From NCBI GenBank assembly GCA_030431355.1, contig JAUIJG010000081.1:1-15270 (forward strand): a stretch of DNA of 15,270 bases. The letters run 5' to 3'. The stretch is from a bacterium (GTDB lineage: Bacteria; Cyanobacteriota; Vampirovibrionia; Obscuribacterales; Obscuribacteraceae). A program made the translations under genes and the position numbers. The notes under the pieces are model-generated. The model was not told where the DNA came from and made no database searches. It saw only the letters and a program-made list of their open reading frames with translations. Positions 4,973 to 11,854 of the stretch are shown one piece after another. How positions within the stretch are numbered: position 1 is the stretch's first letter; every line of letters starts with the position of its first letter.

Positions 4973-7429
4973 GTGCCAACCATTCCAACAATTCTAGTTT
5001 CCGATGCCGGCGATGATATCAGGTCTAAAATTGAAAACCTGATCAAAAGCCAGTCGGAGTTATCTTTCCTAAAAACAGTTGGAAAAGCCGATGCCGAAGA
5101 AGAGATTCAAGGAGCCACATCGACCATAGTCTGGATTGAGCTGGAAAGTGGTGCCCCCGAGGGACTTGCACTGCTGAAGCAGTTAATCACAACAAATCCC
5201 GGCTCCTATTTCATCGTAAGCAAAGAAGAGATAGATGCCGACCTTGTCAAAAAAGCGATGCAGGTAGGAGCCCTGGACTTTTTGGACCACAAGGGATGGG
5301 CTGCCCAAATTAGAAGCGTGATCAGAAGAGTTACTACAAAAGAATGGGGAGCGCAAAAGTCTCAATCAGCGATTCGCTCAGCCATACCAAATCAGAACAT
5401 CAAAAAGTCTGGTGCCTGGAGCATGCCGGGCAGACAATCGCACAAACCGACCGCATTCGAAGCCAATAAGCCGAAACCTCTAGCTGTTCCCCAGTCGGCA
5501 CCAAAACCGCAACCGGTAAAGATATCATCTCAATTACAAGCAATAGAAGAACCTCCTAAAGCGGTTGAGGCTCCTGAAGCAAAATCTGAAATAAAGAATG
5601 AGCCGGCACCAACTCCGGAGGAAGAGCCCAAGGCAGTTGAAGCTTTTCCGCTGGATGAGCCCACGGTTGAAGAACCGGTCCCGTCTGCACCGGTGACGCC
5701 CTTACCAGAAGAAGAGCCAGAACCAGAACCTGTCACTGAACCCGAGCCAGAGCCAGAGCCAGAGCCGCAGCCGGTTCCAGAGCCAGAGCCTGTTGAAGAG
5801 GATCAAAGTGCCCAGCAAATGTTAGAGTCACTGATGGCCAGTGCCGCTTCAGAAACAGTACAGAGCAAAACGGATGAAGTTCCCGAAGCGCTAGAAAAAG
5901 AAGAAGATACCCAGGTCCAAAGCGCGACCGAGCCAGAAAGTCCCGTTCAAACAGAAGAAATAGCGGAAAAAACTGAAGAGAAGTCAGTGCAGGAGACCCT
6001 CGCCAGGAACAAGGATCTCTCCGCTAAACGACCTCAGAAGAGAGAAGTTAAAAAGAGCAAGTGGGAAGAGCTTGATTCCCTTATTTCAGCCCATCAGTCG
6101 TCCCAGCAAAAAGTGGATGCTTACAAGGAAAAACCCTTTGCTAAAAAAGAGGGTGGTTCCGAGGGCGGTATCGACCAAGAGACAAAGGAAGCACTATTAG
6201 ACGCCGTTGATAAATTGGACTCTATTCAGAATCTGCCTGTACATTCCGATAGCAAGCAGAGTTCCCCGGTAAAAGAGAGTAGTTGGGATGAACTTGATTC
6301 CATAGTCAAGCCGAAGGAAGCAGACAAAGATGATCAGAAGGCGGTACAGGCATTTCCTGATGAAAGTCGCTGGGGGAACCTGGATGCGGTGACTGATGAT
6401 GTCATAGAAGCATCAAAGTCCGTCCCCGAAGACAAATGGGGAGATCTGGATAAAGTCCTCGAAAAAGCTGCTGACTCCGAAAAATCTGATGGTGCCGAAA
6501 CCCAAGAACCTGAAGTTGCAGAAAGCGACAGCTCTTTTGCTGCGACTGCTCCTGACAACAGTTGGGGAGATCTGGATTCAATCCCCACGCCAGGTCAAAC
6601 AGCCGCTAGCCAGGATGACGAAGAGCCCGCCGGTTTGTCGAGTGGTGGTCCCAAATGGGGTGACCTTGATTCTATTCCGACTCCGGGACGCAAGGAAGTT
6701 TCTGAGAATATAGATGACTCCTCCATGGCATCTATGTCTATGTCAGGCACAGCAGCCGGCAAATGGGGGGACCTGGACTCAATCCCCAGTCCCCAGGGAG
6801 CTACCTCAGCGGGTGTATCGGAAGACAGTTCCGGCGCCAATAAATGGGGAGATCTGGATTCCATTCCCACTCCCGGCAAAACAAGTGAATTTTCCAAACC
6901 GGTAGTGGGAAGTGGCTCCGCCGGCGGGATGTTTAGTGACATTGCCGGTCTCGACGAAGCCAAACTTGATTCAGATCCTGCGGCTCCCTCAAGTCTTAGT
7001 TCGGCAAAATGGGGAGATGAAGGCGGAGGAGATTCGCCAGGCGGTTTGATAGGCTCTCGTACAGGAAAGCTTGGTAGAACCACCGGATCCTTCTCCCAGC
7101 TGCAATCGGATCCAAGCGAAAATCTGGTCTCCCGAGAAGCCGATAGTCAGGAGAAAGGCAAAGGGGAGGGAGAAGAAGAAGTAAAACCCAAAGCGATGCC
7201 GATTCCTCAAGCCCAGGCTCCAAACAAATGGACAGGCACTGGTGGCGGTACACCAACAGCGGTCTCCTCATCGTTAAAAGCGATCGACGGAAAGAAATCA
7301 AAACCTTTACTGCAAAAAGGCGATGTAAAAGTATCGATTACACCAAGCTGGATGTTTATTAGCTATTCGGTGGCATCTATCTCGACAATTTTGGTTCTTC
7401 TACTATCCTTTTCGTTCTTTCTCTATTGA
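4973..7429 (+). CDS. tail-anchored protein with pseudo-receiver domain and WGDLD motif array
   Basis: The 818-residue product starts at GTG with AGAGAAG upstream. Residues 5-120 look like a response-regulator receiver: acidic D11/D14/D15, the beta-3 strand TIVWIEL with E56 where the phosphoacceptor Asp belongs, S83 at the switch Thr position, and QVGALDFLDHKG ending the fold. Atypical receivers of this kind occur in CpaE/TadZ, but no ATPase domain follows. Residues 150-350 are acidic and Pro-rich with an EPEPEP run. From residue 360 a motif [SK]-W-[GED]-[DEN]-L-D-[SAK]-[ILV] recurs with Trp at 364, 438, 467, 489, 531, 562, 598 and 625, four copies continuing as S-I-P-[TS]-P; W680 and W753 begin decayed copies. 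Residues 796-818 are one hydrophobic helix ending at the C-terminus, so the protein should face the cytoplasm from a tail anchor. No catalytic domain is recognised; a scaffold role is inferred. Confidence 0.8.
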   Translation: MPTIPTILVSDAGDDIRSKIENLIKSQSELSFLKTVGKADAEEEIQGATSTIVWIELESGAPEGLALLKQLITTNPGSYFIVSKEEIDADLVKKAMQVGALDFLDHKGWAAQIRSVIRRVTTKEWGAQKSQSAIRSAIPNQNIKKSGAWSMPGRQSHKPTAFEANKPKPLAVPQSAPKPQPVKISSQLQAIEEPPKAVEAPEAKSEIKNEPAPTPEEEPKAVEAFPLDEPTVEEPVPSAPVTPLPEEEPEPEPVTEPEPEPEPEPQPVPEPEPVEEDQSAQQMLESLMASAASETVQSKTDEVPEALEKEEDTQVQSATEPESPVQTEEIAEKTEEKSVQETLARNKDLSAKRPQKREVKKSKWEELDSLISAHQSSQQKVDAYKEKPFAKKEGGSEGGIDQETKEALLDAVDKLDSIQNLPVHSDSKQSSPVKESSWDELDSIVKPKEADKDDQKAVQAFPDESRWGNLDAVTDDVIEASKSVPEDKWGDLDKVLEKAADSEKSDGAETQEPEVAESDSSFAATAPDNSWGDLDSIPTPGQTAASQDDEEPAGLSSGGPKWGDLDSIPTPGRKEVSENIDDSSMASMSMSGTAAGKWGDLDSIPSPQGATSAGVSEDSSGANKWGDLDSIPTPGKTSEFSKPVVGSGSAGGMFSDIAGLDEAKLDSDPAAPSSLSSAKWGDEGGGDSPGGLIGSRTGKLGRTTGSFSQLQSDPSENLVSREADSQEKGKGEGEEEVKPKAMPIPQAQAPNKWTGTGGGTPTAVSSSLKAIDGKKSKPLLQKGDVKVSITPSWMFISYSVASISTILVLLLSFSFFLY
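5744..5767 (+). repeat. GAGCCA hexanucleotide tandem repeat inside coding sequence
   Basis: Three GAGCCA units plus one GAGCCG encode a Glu-Pro run in the disordered part of the 818-residue protein. The unit length preserves the reading frame. Confidence 0.75.
6062..7027 (+). repeat. protein-level array of W-G-D-L-D motifs (eight intact copies, one decayed)
   Basis: Motif starts (Trp codons) are at 6062, 6284, 6371, 6437, 6563, 6656, 6764, 6845 and, decayed, 7010; a further remnant is at 7229. Spacing is irregular (22-74 residues). Copies 1-4 vary in the second half; copies 5-8 are nearly identical as protein but use different codons for Gly, Asp, Leu, Ser and Ile. This suggests selection on the peptide rather than very recent DNA duplication. 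Confidence 0.85.
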
Positions 7430-7753
7430 GTTAGCTAACTGATCAATTTTAGCGGCCAGGATAAAGTCACTTTCTGTGAGTCCGTCCACGCTATGGGTCC
7501 ATATCTCAATCTCAAGAGCACCCCAGCGTATTAGTAAGTCAGGGTGATGGTTCTCATCCTCCGCCACTGCTGCTACCTTATTGGCCAGATCCATCGGTCC
7601 CTTAAAGTCCTTGAACTCAATCTTCTTTCTGACTTTTTTGCCAGCCACCAGATGCCACTCGGTCACTTCTTTCATGTAGGCACTGATCTCATCCTCGTTA
7701 AGGACAGGCACCTCTCCTCTGCAGGGCTTACAAGACTTTCTAGCCAGACTCAT
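7403..7753 (-). CDS. pterin-4a-carbinolamine dehydratase (PCD/DCoH, PhhB-like)
   Basis: PCD dehydrates 4a-hydroxytetrahydropterin to quinonoid dihydropterin, recycling the cofactor of aromatic amino acid hydroxylases; it is cytoplasmic and small. The chosen ATG gives 116 residues, normal for the family. The active-site block EDENHHPDL (H69, H70, P71) and the later histidine H87 in IWTHSVDGLTESD are present, as is the N-terminal CKPCRG pair (C8, C11) followed by P.L.EDEI seen in many bacterial members. The frame stays open upstream to 7822, but ATG 7753 is preferred because it matches family length and has GGGAG just upstream. It overlaps the end of the TM2 gene by 14 bases, implying translational coupling, and its 3' end overlaps the convergent 818-residue gene by 27 bases. 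No aromatic hydroxylase gene is in view. Confidence 0.93.
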   Translation of the reverse strand: MSLARKSCKPCRGEVPVLNEDEISAYMKEVTEWHLVAGKKVRKKIEFKDFKGPMDLANKVAAVAEDENHHPDLLIRWGALEIEIWTHSVDGLTESDFILAAKIDQLANSIEKERKG

Positions 7754-8810
7754 TAACATCGCTCCCAACCGGTCGTACTTCATCTTCGGAGGACCACTCA
7801 TCCACAACGTCTTCAGGATCATCTATCACTTCCATACTGAGCAAGTCATCGTCCAAACCTCCATGCTCATGAACTTCGGCAGGAAGCCTCTCGAGAACGC
7901 CTTCGATATTGTAAGCAAGATTAAAACTAACCCTCGACATCTGAGCGATGAGAATCGCTTCGTAAATGGAAACCACCAGTGGTATCAATGTCCAACAAAG
8001 CATCAAATAGGCAAGTCCTCTTGCCTTGTCTCCCAGGTAAAACTTATGGGCACCAAAAATACCGAGAGTCAACGCCAACCAAAAGGCTTTCCCTTTCGTG
8101 CGCCCCCCTTCCAACGGCTTCTGCGCAGCCTCAATCAGCCGCTCTTTGCGTGCCGGTGATCTCAGTCCTGAAGAGATATAGTCGTCAATATCTCGGGCTT
8201 CGGACTTCTGAGCCATTGGTTGACCGGTATATCCACAAATACAGGTGGCAGTGTCGGACTTGCCTGATCTAAATTTATAAACTTCGGCTTCTGTCATCAA
8301 TCGACTACAGGAGACACAAAACAATAGAGACGACAATCTCTCATCGGCAGATGGAAGAGCAAGCTCCGCGTCTCCTGTGGCTGCCTGCATCTGATCACGT
8401 CCGCTGTTGAGACGATCGATCTTCTTTTGAATTCTCACTTTCTCCTGCTCATTTTTACTCAATCCAGCAGCTATAACCAGCTGCTCTAGAGCTTCTTTTT
8501 GCTTGTTGAGCTTCACGAAAGCATCGGAAAGTTTCTTTCTTGCTTTAATCTCATTGGTGCGCTGACTTGTCAGTCCGCTTACACGCTTCAGAGCTTCACC
8601 AAAACAAGCATGAGCCTCATCGAAAGACTGTCTCTTGAGAGCAAGATTTCCTTGCTCCATCCAGTCACTGAATGCTGTCTGAATATCCTGCTTTACCGGC
8701 TCAGCCGAATCCACCACCGGGATCGAATCACTGGACAAAGCCTGGCCACAATGGTGGCATTCAATCTGCCACTTTTCTAATTCGGCTTGGCAAGCTGGAC
8801 ATGAAAGCAT
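7740..8810 (-). CDS. zinc-ribbon, TPR-like and TM2-domain membrane protein
   Basis: This 356-residue protein has an N-terminal zinc ribbon (C4-x2-C7, C18-x2-C21), a helical region around 45-135 that resembles TPR units (WMEQGNLALKRQSFDEAHACFGEAL), a second cysteine set (C165, C168, C190, C192) and a TM2 domain at about 238-290. The TM2 signature is GIFGAHKFYLGDKARG between two hydrophobic helices. The last 60 residues are acidic and end in the cytoplasm by the usual TM2 topology. TM2 proteins are widespread and mostly uncharacterised; zinc ribbons plus TPR suggest a protein-interaction adaptor at the membrane. It starts 13 bases after the protease stop and overlaps the PCD start, so the three genes look co-transcribed. 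The ribosome site is weak (AGGTAG), consistent with coupling to the upstream gene. Specific function unknown. Confidence 0.82.
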   Translation of the reverse strand: MLSCPACQAELEKWQIECHHCGQALSSDSIPVVDSAEPVKQDIQTAFSDWMEQGNLALKRQSFDEAHACFGEALKRVSGLTSQRTNEIKARKKLSDAFVKLNKQKEALEQLVIAAGLSKNEQEKVRIQKKIDRLNSGRDQMQAATGDAELALPSADERLSSLLFCVSCSRLMTEAEVYKFRSGKSDTATCICGYTGQPMAQKSEARDIDDYISSGLRSPARKERLIEAAQKPLEGGRTKGKAFWLALTLGIFGAHKFYLGDKARGLAYLMLCWTLIPLVVSIYEAILIAQMSRVSFNLAYNIEGVLERLPAEVHEHGGLDDDLLSMEVIDDPEDVVDEWSSEDEVRPVGSDVNESG

Positions 8811-8823
8811 TCTGTTATGCTAC

Positions 8824-10458
8824 CTACAAGTTGTCCGGATAAACTCCCAGCTTGACCCTTTTCTCTATTACGTTCAGTCCTCGCTGGATGGACATTAACA
8901 GTATATCTCCCGCAGCAGATGATTTTATAAAAGCTCTCACCTCATCGGAAGAGTTCACAACGGTTCCATTGACTTTTAGTATTATGTCGCCCCTGCGCAA
9001 TCCGGATATATCAGCCGGACCACTTGGAACCACATTTGCCACCGCCACAGCAATCGGATTGCCCGGTAGGGTTCTAGCTTTCTTCCTCTGAGGATCAATA
9101 TCTCGCATGTAAATGCCAAGATAGGGTCGAGCGATTCGTCCATCACGTATCAGCTTTTTCGCCACCCGATTTGCCACATCGATGGGAATAGCAAAGGCAA
9201 TTCCCCTGGCTCCTGACTTCACCGCACCAGTGGCAATGCCTATCACTTCTCCATCTATGTTCACCAGAGGACCGCCGGAATTTCCGGGATTGATAGCCGC
9301 GTCGGTCTGAATAAAAGGTACATGATGGTTAAAATCAGCTACTTTGCGATCCAGTGCACTCACAACTCCTAAACTGATGGAGTGGTCAAATCCGTAAGGA
9401 CTGCCTATCACTATCGCCCAATCACCGGGGTGCATTTTATGAATATCACCGAAATTAGCAACTGGAAGACCTTTCGCGTTGATTTTTACCACAGCTAGAT
9501 CTGTATACGAATCTCGACCGACAACCTTCGCGTCGAATTCTCTTCCATCAGACAGCGTTATACGGATCTGTGTGTTCTGAGGAATTACGTGATTGTTGGT
9601 CAGGATATGTCCTTCGGAGCTGATCACAAGACCACTTGCCTGGGCTTGACCATATCCCCCCGTGTCTCTGATTGACTTTCCATCACCGACGCGGTGCCGA
9701 GTATCAACGTTCACCACCACCGGATTCATTCTCTGTACGATCTTGGAGAAGGTCGTGTCTCCTCGCAAGAACTCGGCTTTTTTATCTTTATCAGCCTCTC
9801 CTCCGGGAGTAATATCCGGTACCAAACTGGAAGTAGTTCGAGAGTTTGGGAAAAGGAAGGAGCCGCACCAGAGGCCCATGGCGAATACGTTCAAAACCAA
9901 TAATGCGAGGATCGGCTTCGCCCAACGCTTGGGCACGGTCGCACCAAAGCCCGCAAGAAGAGAATCTTCACCGGACTTTTCGGCTGCGCTTCCGGAGACG
10001 AACTTATCCGCACCGCCGGATGAAGCGCCAGGAAGAGGTTCACTGCCTCCTCGGTTCTCGAAATGAGAGAGCTTTACCTCCACTCGATTGCCGATTCCCA
10101 ACTTATTACGCATGTCTCTAAGATTTTGACTGGCCGACTGATTCTCCGCATCAGAGCCAGAATCCGTAGCTCGATCAGACCGCTCACCGTTCTTCTTCAA
10201 AGACTGCAAACCAAAAGAAGTGATTCGGGTGTCCTTATCTTTATTGGACTTCCCCCGAATTTTTACCTCACCCTTTTCTGAAGCCTCTTTTGAAGCATCT
10301 TCAAGGGTCTTTTCGGGTTTGTAGCGAGACCACTCAATGGGAGGCTCATCTTCCAGAAGAGCCTTCCTATCGATATCTTCGTTAACCTCAGTGCTGTCAT
10401 CCCCCGGAGAGAAATAAACTGGCACATCATCATCTATGTCATCGGGCATTCCGGACAA
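8824..10458 (-). CDS. membrane-anchored HtrA/DegP-type serine protease with one PDZ domain
   Basis: Envelope quality-control protease of the HtrA family (MEROPS S1C). The 544 residues divide into a polar, probably disordered cytoplasmic segment (1-178), a single membrane helix (about 181-203), a trypsin-like domain (235-435) and a PDZ domain (445-540). The catalytic triad is visible: H290 in ILTNNHVI, D320 in SYTDLAVVKI and S394 in NPGNSGGPLVN. The signal-anchor topology puts the protease outside the cytoplasmic membrane. The cytoplasmic extension is much longer than the usual 10-40 residues. The frame opens with TTG at 10458 (AGGAAAG is close upstream); an ATG three codons later (10449) is the alternative start. 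It is probably the first gene of a cluster with the TM2 and PCD genes. Family call is secure; which paralogue (DegP, DegQ, DegS type) is not decided. Confidence 0.95.
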   Translation of the reverse strand: MSGMPDDIDDDVPVYFSPGDDSTEVNEDIDRKALLEDEPPIEWSRYKPEKTLEDASKEASEKGEVKIRGKSNKDKDTRITSFGLQSLKKNGERSDRATDSGSDAENQSASQNLRDMRNKLGIGNRVEVKLSHFENRGGSEPLPGASSGGADKFVSGSAAEKSGEDSLLAGFGATVPKRWAKPILALLVLNVFAMGLWCGSFLFPNSRTTSSLVPDITPGGEADKDKKAEFLRGDTTFSKIVQRMNPVVVNVDTRHRVGDGKSIRDTGGYGQAQASGLVISSEGHILTNNHVIPQNTQIRITLSDGREFDAKVVGRDSYTDLAVVKINAKGLPVANFGDIHKMHPGDWAIVIGSPYGFDHSISLGVVSALDRKVADFNHHVPFIQTDAAINPGNSGGPLVNIDGEVIGIATGAVKSGARGIAFAIPIDVANRVAKKLIRDGRIARPYLGIYMRDIDPQRKKARTLPGNPIAVAVANVVPSGPADISGLRRGDIILKVNGTVVNSSDEVRAFIKSSAAGDILLMSIQRGLNVIEKRVKLGVYPDNL

Positions 10459-10500
10459 ACTTTCCTGTCTATCTTGACTTATAAAAAGGGAATTTTCTTA

Positions 10501-10527
10501 AATATACCAATCAAGAACTCTCTTCAA
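10501..10527 (-). promoter_or_regulatory. weak candidate promoter for the protease cluster
   Basis: On the minus strand TTGAAG (10527-10522) is followed after 15 bases by TATATT (10506-10501), about 45 bases before the protease start. Spacing is short and the match modest. The region is AT-rich, as expected for a promoter. Confidence 0.2.
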
Positions 10528-10538
10528 ACCAGGGCAAG

Positions 10539-10560
10539 TATAGGCCGAAGTCTGGCTATA
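10539..10560 (-). terminator. small hairpin after the MFS gene
   Basis: TATAGCC pairs with GGC-C-TATA (one bulged C) just after the MFS stop codon. No T run follows on the minus strand, so it is a weak terminator candidate or an mRNA end stabiliser. Confidence 0.3.
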
Positions 10561-10567
10561 GGAACCG

Positions 10568-11836
10568 TTATTTGGGAGAGCTGGGAGCCTTTGGACCAAA
10601 TAAGGGCAGTAAACTGAGAAGATATACCATTCCTGCAAGCGTCACAACGGTTGAATTGACGCACAGAGCCAGAGGCGCACCTACGATTTTGGCAAACCAT
10701 CCGATGAAGACACTGCCCAGGGGAGCTAGACCGAGCAGAAGCGTCATGTAAATACTCATCACTCGACCCCTTAGCTTATCCGGAACCGACAGCTGAATCA
10801 TGGAGTGACCGCCACTTAGCATAGAGACCAGGGCAAAACCGGTGAACCCCATGATCAGGGAAGAGAGCCATATTTGACGAGAGAATGCAAAAAGTATCAG
10901 ACTCAGTCCATAGATCATGCAAGCGACACCGATGCCCGGCTTGAGAATCTTGCCCTGGGCTCTGGATGCCAGAATAAGGGCTGCGACAAGCGCCCCCAGT
11001 CCGTTGGAAGCTCTCAGGAGTCCCAGGGTCTCCACTCCGCCGCCGAGAATCTCAGAAGCGAATATCGGCAAAATCACTGAAAATTGCAAGCCGAAAAGAC
11101 TGATAGCCACCGATAGGCAAATAATCCGCAATACAGTCTCGTTCTTAAGTACAAAAGTAAGACCGTCCTTGAAAGCAGGATTGGAACCACCCTCACCATG
11201 TTCAGCCTCTTCGCTGTCTTTCTCCACCGAGATGAGCAAAAGCGCTACCAGAGCAAAAGAGTAACTGGCTGCGTTGATTACAAAGCAAATCCCCTCTCCA
11301 TAGCCGGCTACAATAATTCCGGCGAGGGCCGGTCCCACGGACCTGGCAACGTTGAATATGGAAGAACCGAGGCTGACGGCATTGACCAGGTCCTCTCTTT
11401 TTACCATGTTTACCAGAAGGGTCTGCCTCGATGGAACCTCAAACGCGTTGACGGTACCGAGAAAACCAGCCAGAAGGAGGCAATGCCAGGGTTGAATCTG
11501 TCCAGACAGAGTCAGAGAGGCCAGCACAATCGCTTGCAACATGGCGAGAAACTGAGTGGTGATCATTACCTTTCGTCGATCGAAACGATCAGCAATGGCG
11601 CCGCCGGCAAGACCGAAGAGAAGCATCGGCAATAGATTGGCGCCCTCCACCAGACCCAACATTACCGGATCCCGTGTGAGACGATAGACCAACCAGCTCA
11701 ATGCCACCATCTGCATCCATGTGCAAGACAGGGAAGCAACCTGACCGCTGAAAAAGATTCTGAGATTCCTGTATTTTAGTGACCGAAAAGTCTGTCTAAA
11801 CTCTTTCTTCAGGGTGGATGATACTACTTGAAATAT
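10568..11836 (-). CDS. MFS transporter, MFS_3/EntS-like family, with non-standard start
   Basis: A 12-helix major facilitator exporter in the cytoplasmic membrane. The motif A loop GGAIADRFDRRKVM lies between helices 2 and 3, and VPSRQTLLVNMV plus FNVARSVGPALAG are typical of the enterobactin-exporter-like MFS_3 group. The first in-frame ATG (11716) would cut helix 1, whose conserved lead (YRNLRIFFSGQVASLSCTWMQ) is encoded upstream in the same frame. Between the in-frame TAG of the preceding gene (11857-11855) and that lead there is no ATG, GTG or TTG. The boundary given uses ATA at 11836, which has GGGAG eight bases upstream and yields 422 residues, the normal family length; CTG at 11812 is the other candidate. 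The substrate is unknown. It follows the cysteine-cluster gene by a few bases and is almost certainly in its transcript. Confidence 0.85.
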   Translation of the reverse strand: MFQVVSSTLKKEFRQTFRSLKYRNLRIFFSGQVASLSCTWMQMVALSWLVYRLTRDPVMLGLVEGANLLPMLLFGLAGGAIADRFDRRKVMITTQFLAMLQAIVLASLTLSGQIQPWHCLLLAGFLGTVNAFEVPSRQTLLVNMVKREDLVNAVSLGSSIFNVARSVGPALAGIIVAGYGEGICFVINAASYSFALVALLLISVEKDSEEAEHGEGGSNPAFKDGLTFVLKNETVLRIICLSVAISLFGLQFSVILPIFASEILGGGVETLGLLRASNGLGALVAALILASRAQGKILKPGIGVACMIYGLSLILFAFSRQIWLSSLIMGFTGFALVSMLSGGHSMIQLSVPDKLRGRVMSIYMTLLLGLAPLGSVFIGWFAKIVGAPLALCVNSTVVTLAGMVYLLSLLPLFGPKAPSSPK

Positions 11837-11854
11837 GGTTCCTGCTCCCTGTGA

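Noticed and set aside
5530..7083. Several long minus-strand open frames, one with repeated SRSPHL-like peptides.
   Set aside because: They are the antisense image of the E-P run and of the WGDLD repeats; the repetition is explained by the plus-strand motif.
7754..7822. N-terminal extension of the PCD frame to an ATG at 7822.
   Set aside because: It would lie wholly inside the TM2 gene, exceed the usual family length, and the inner ATG at 7753 has a better ribosome site.
9662..10281. Plus-strand open frames across the protease gene.
   Set aside because: The protease frame carries the complete His-Asp-Ser triad and PDZ domain on the other strand; these frames have no signatures.
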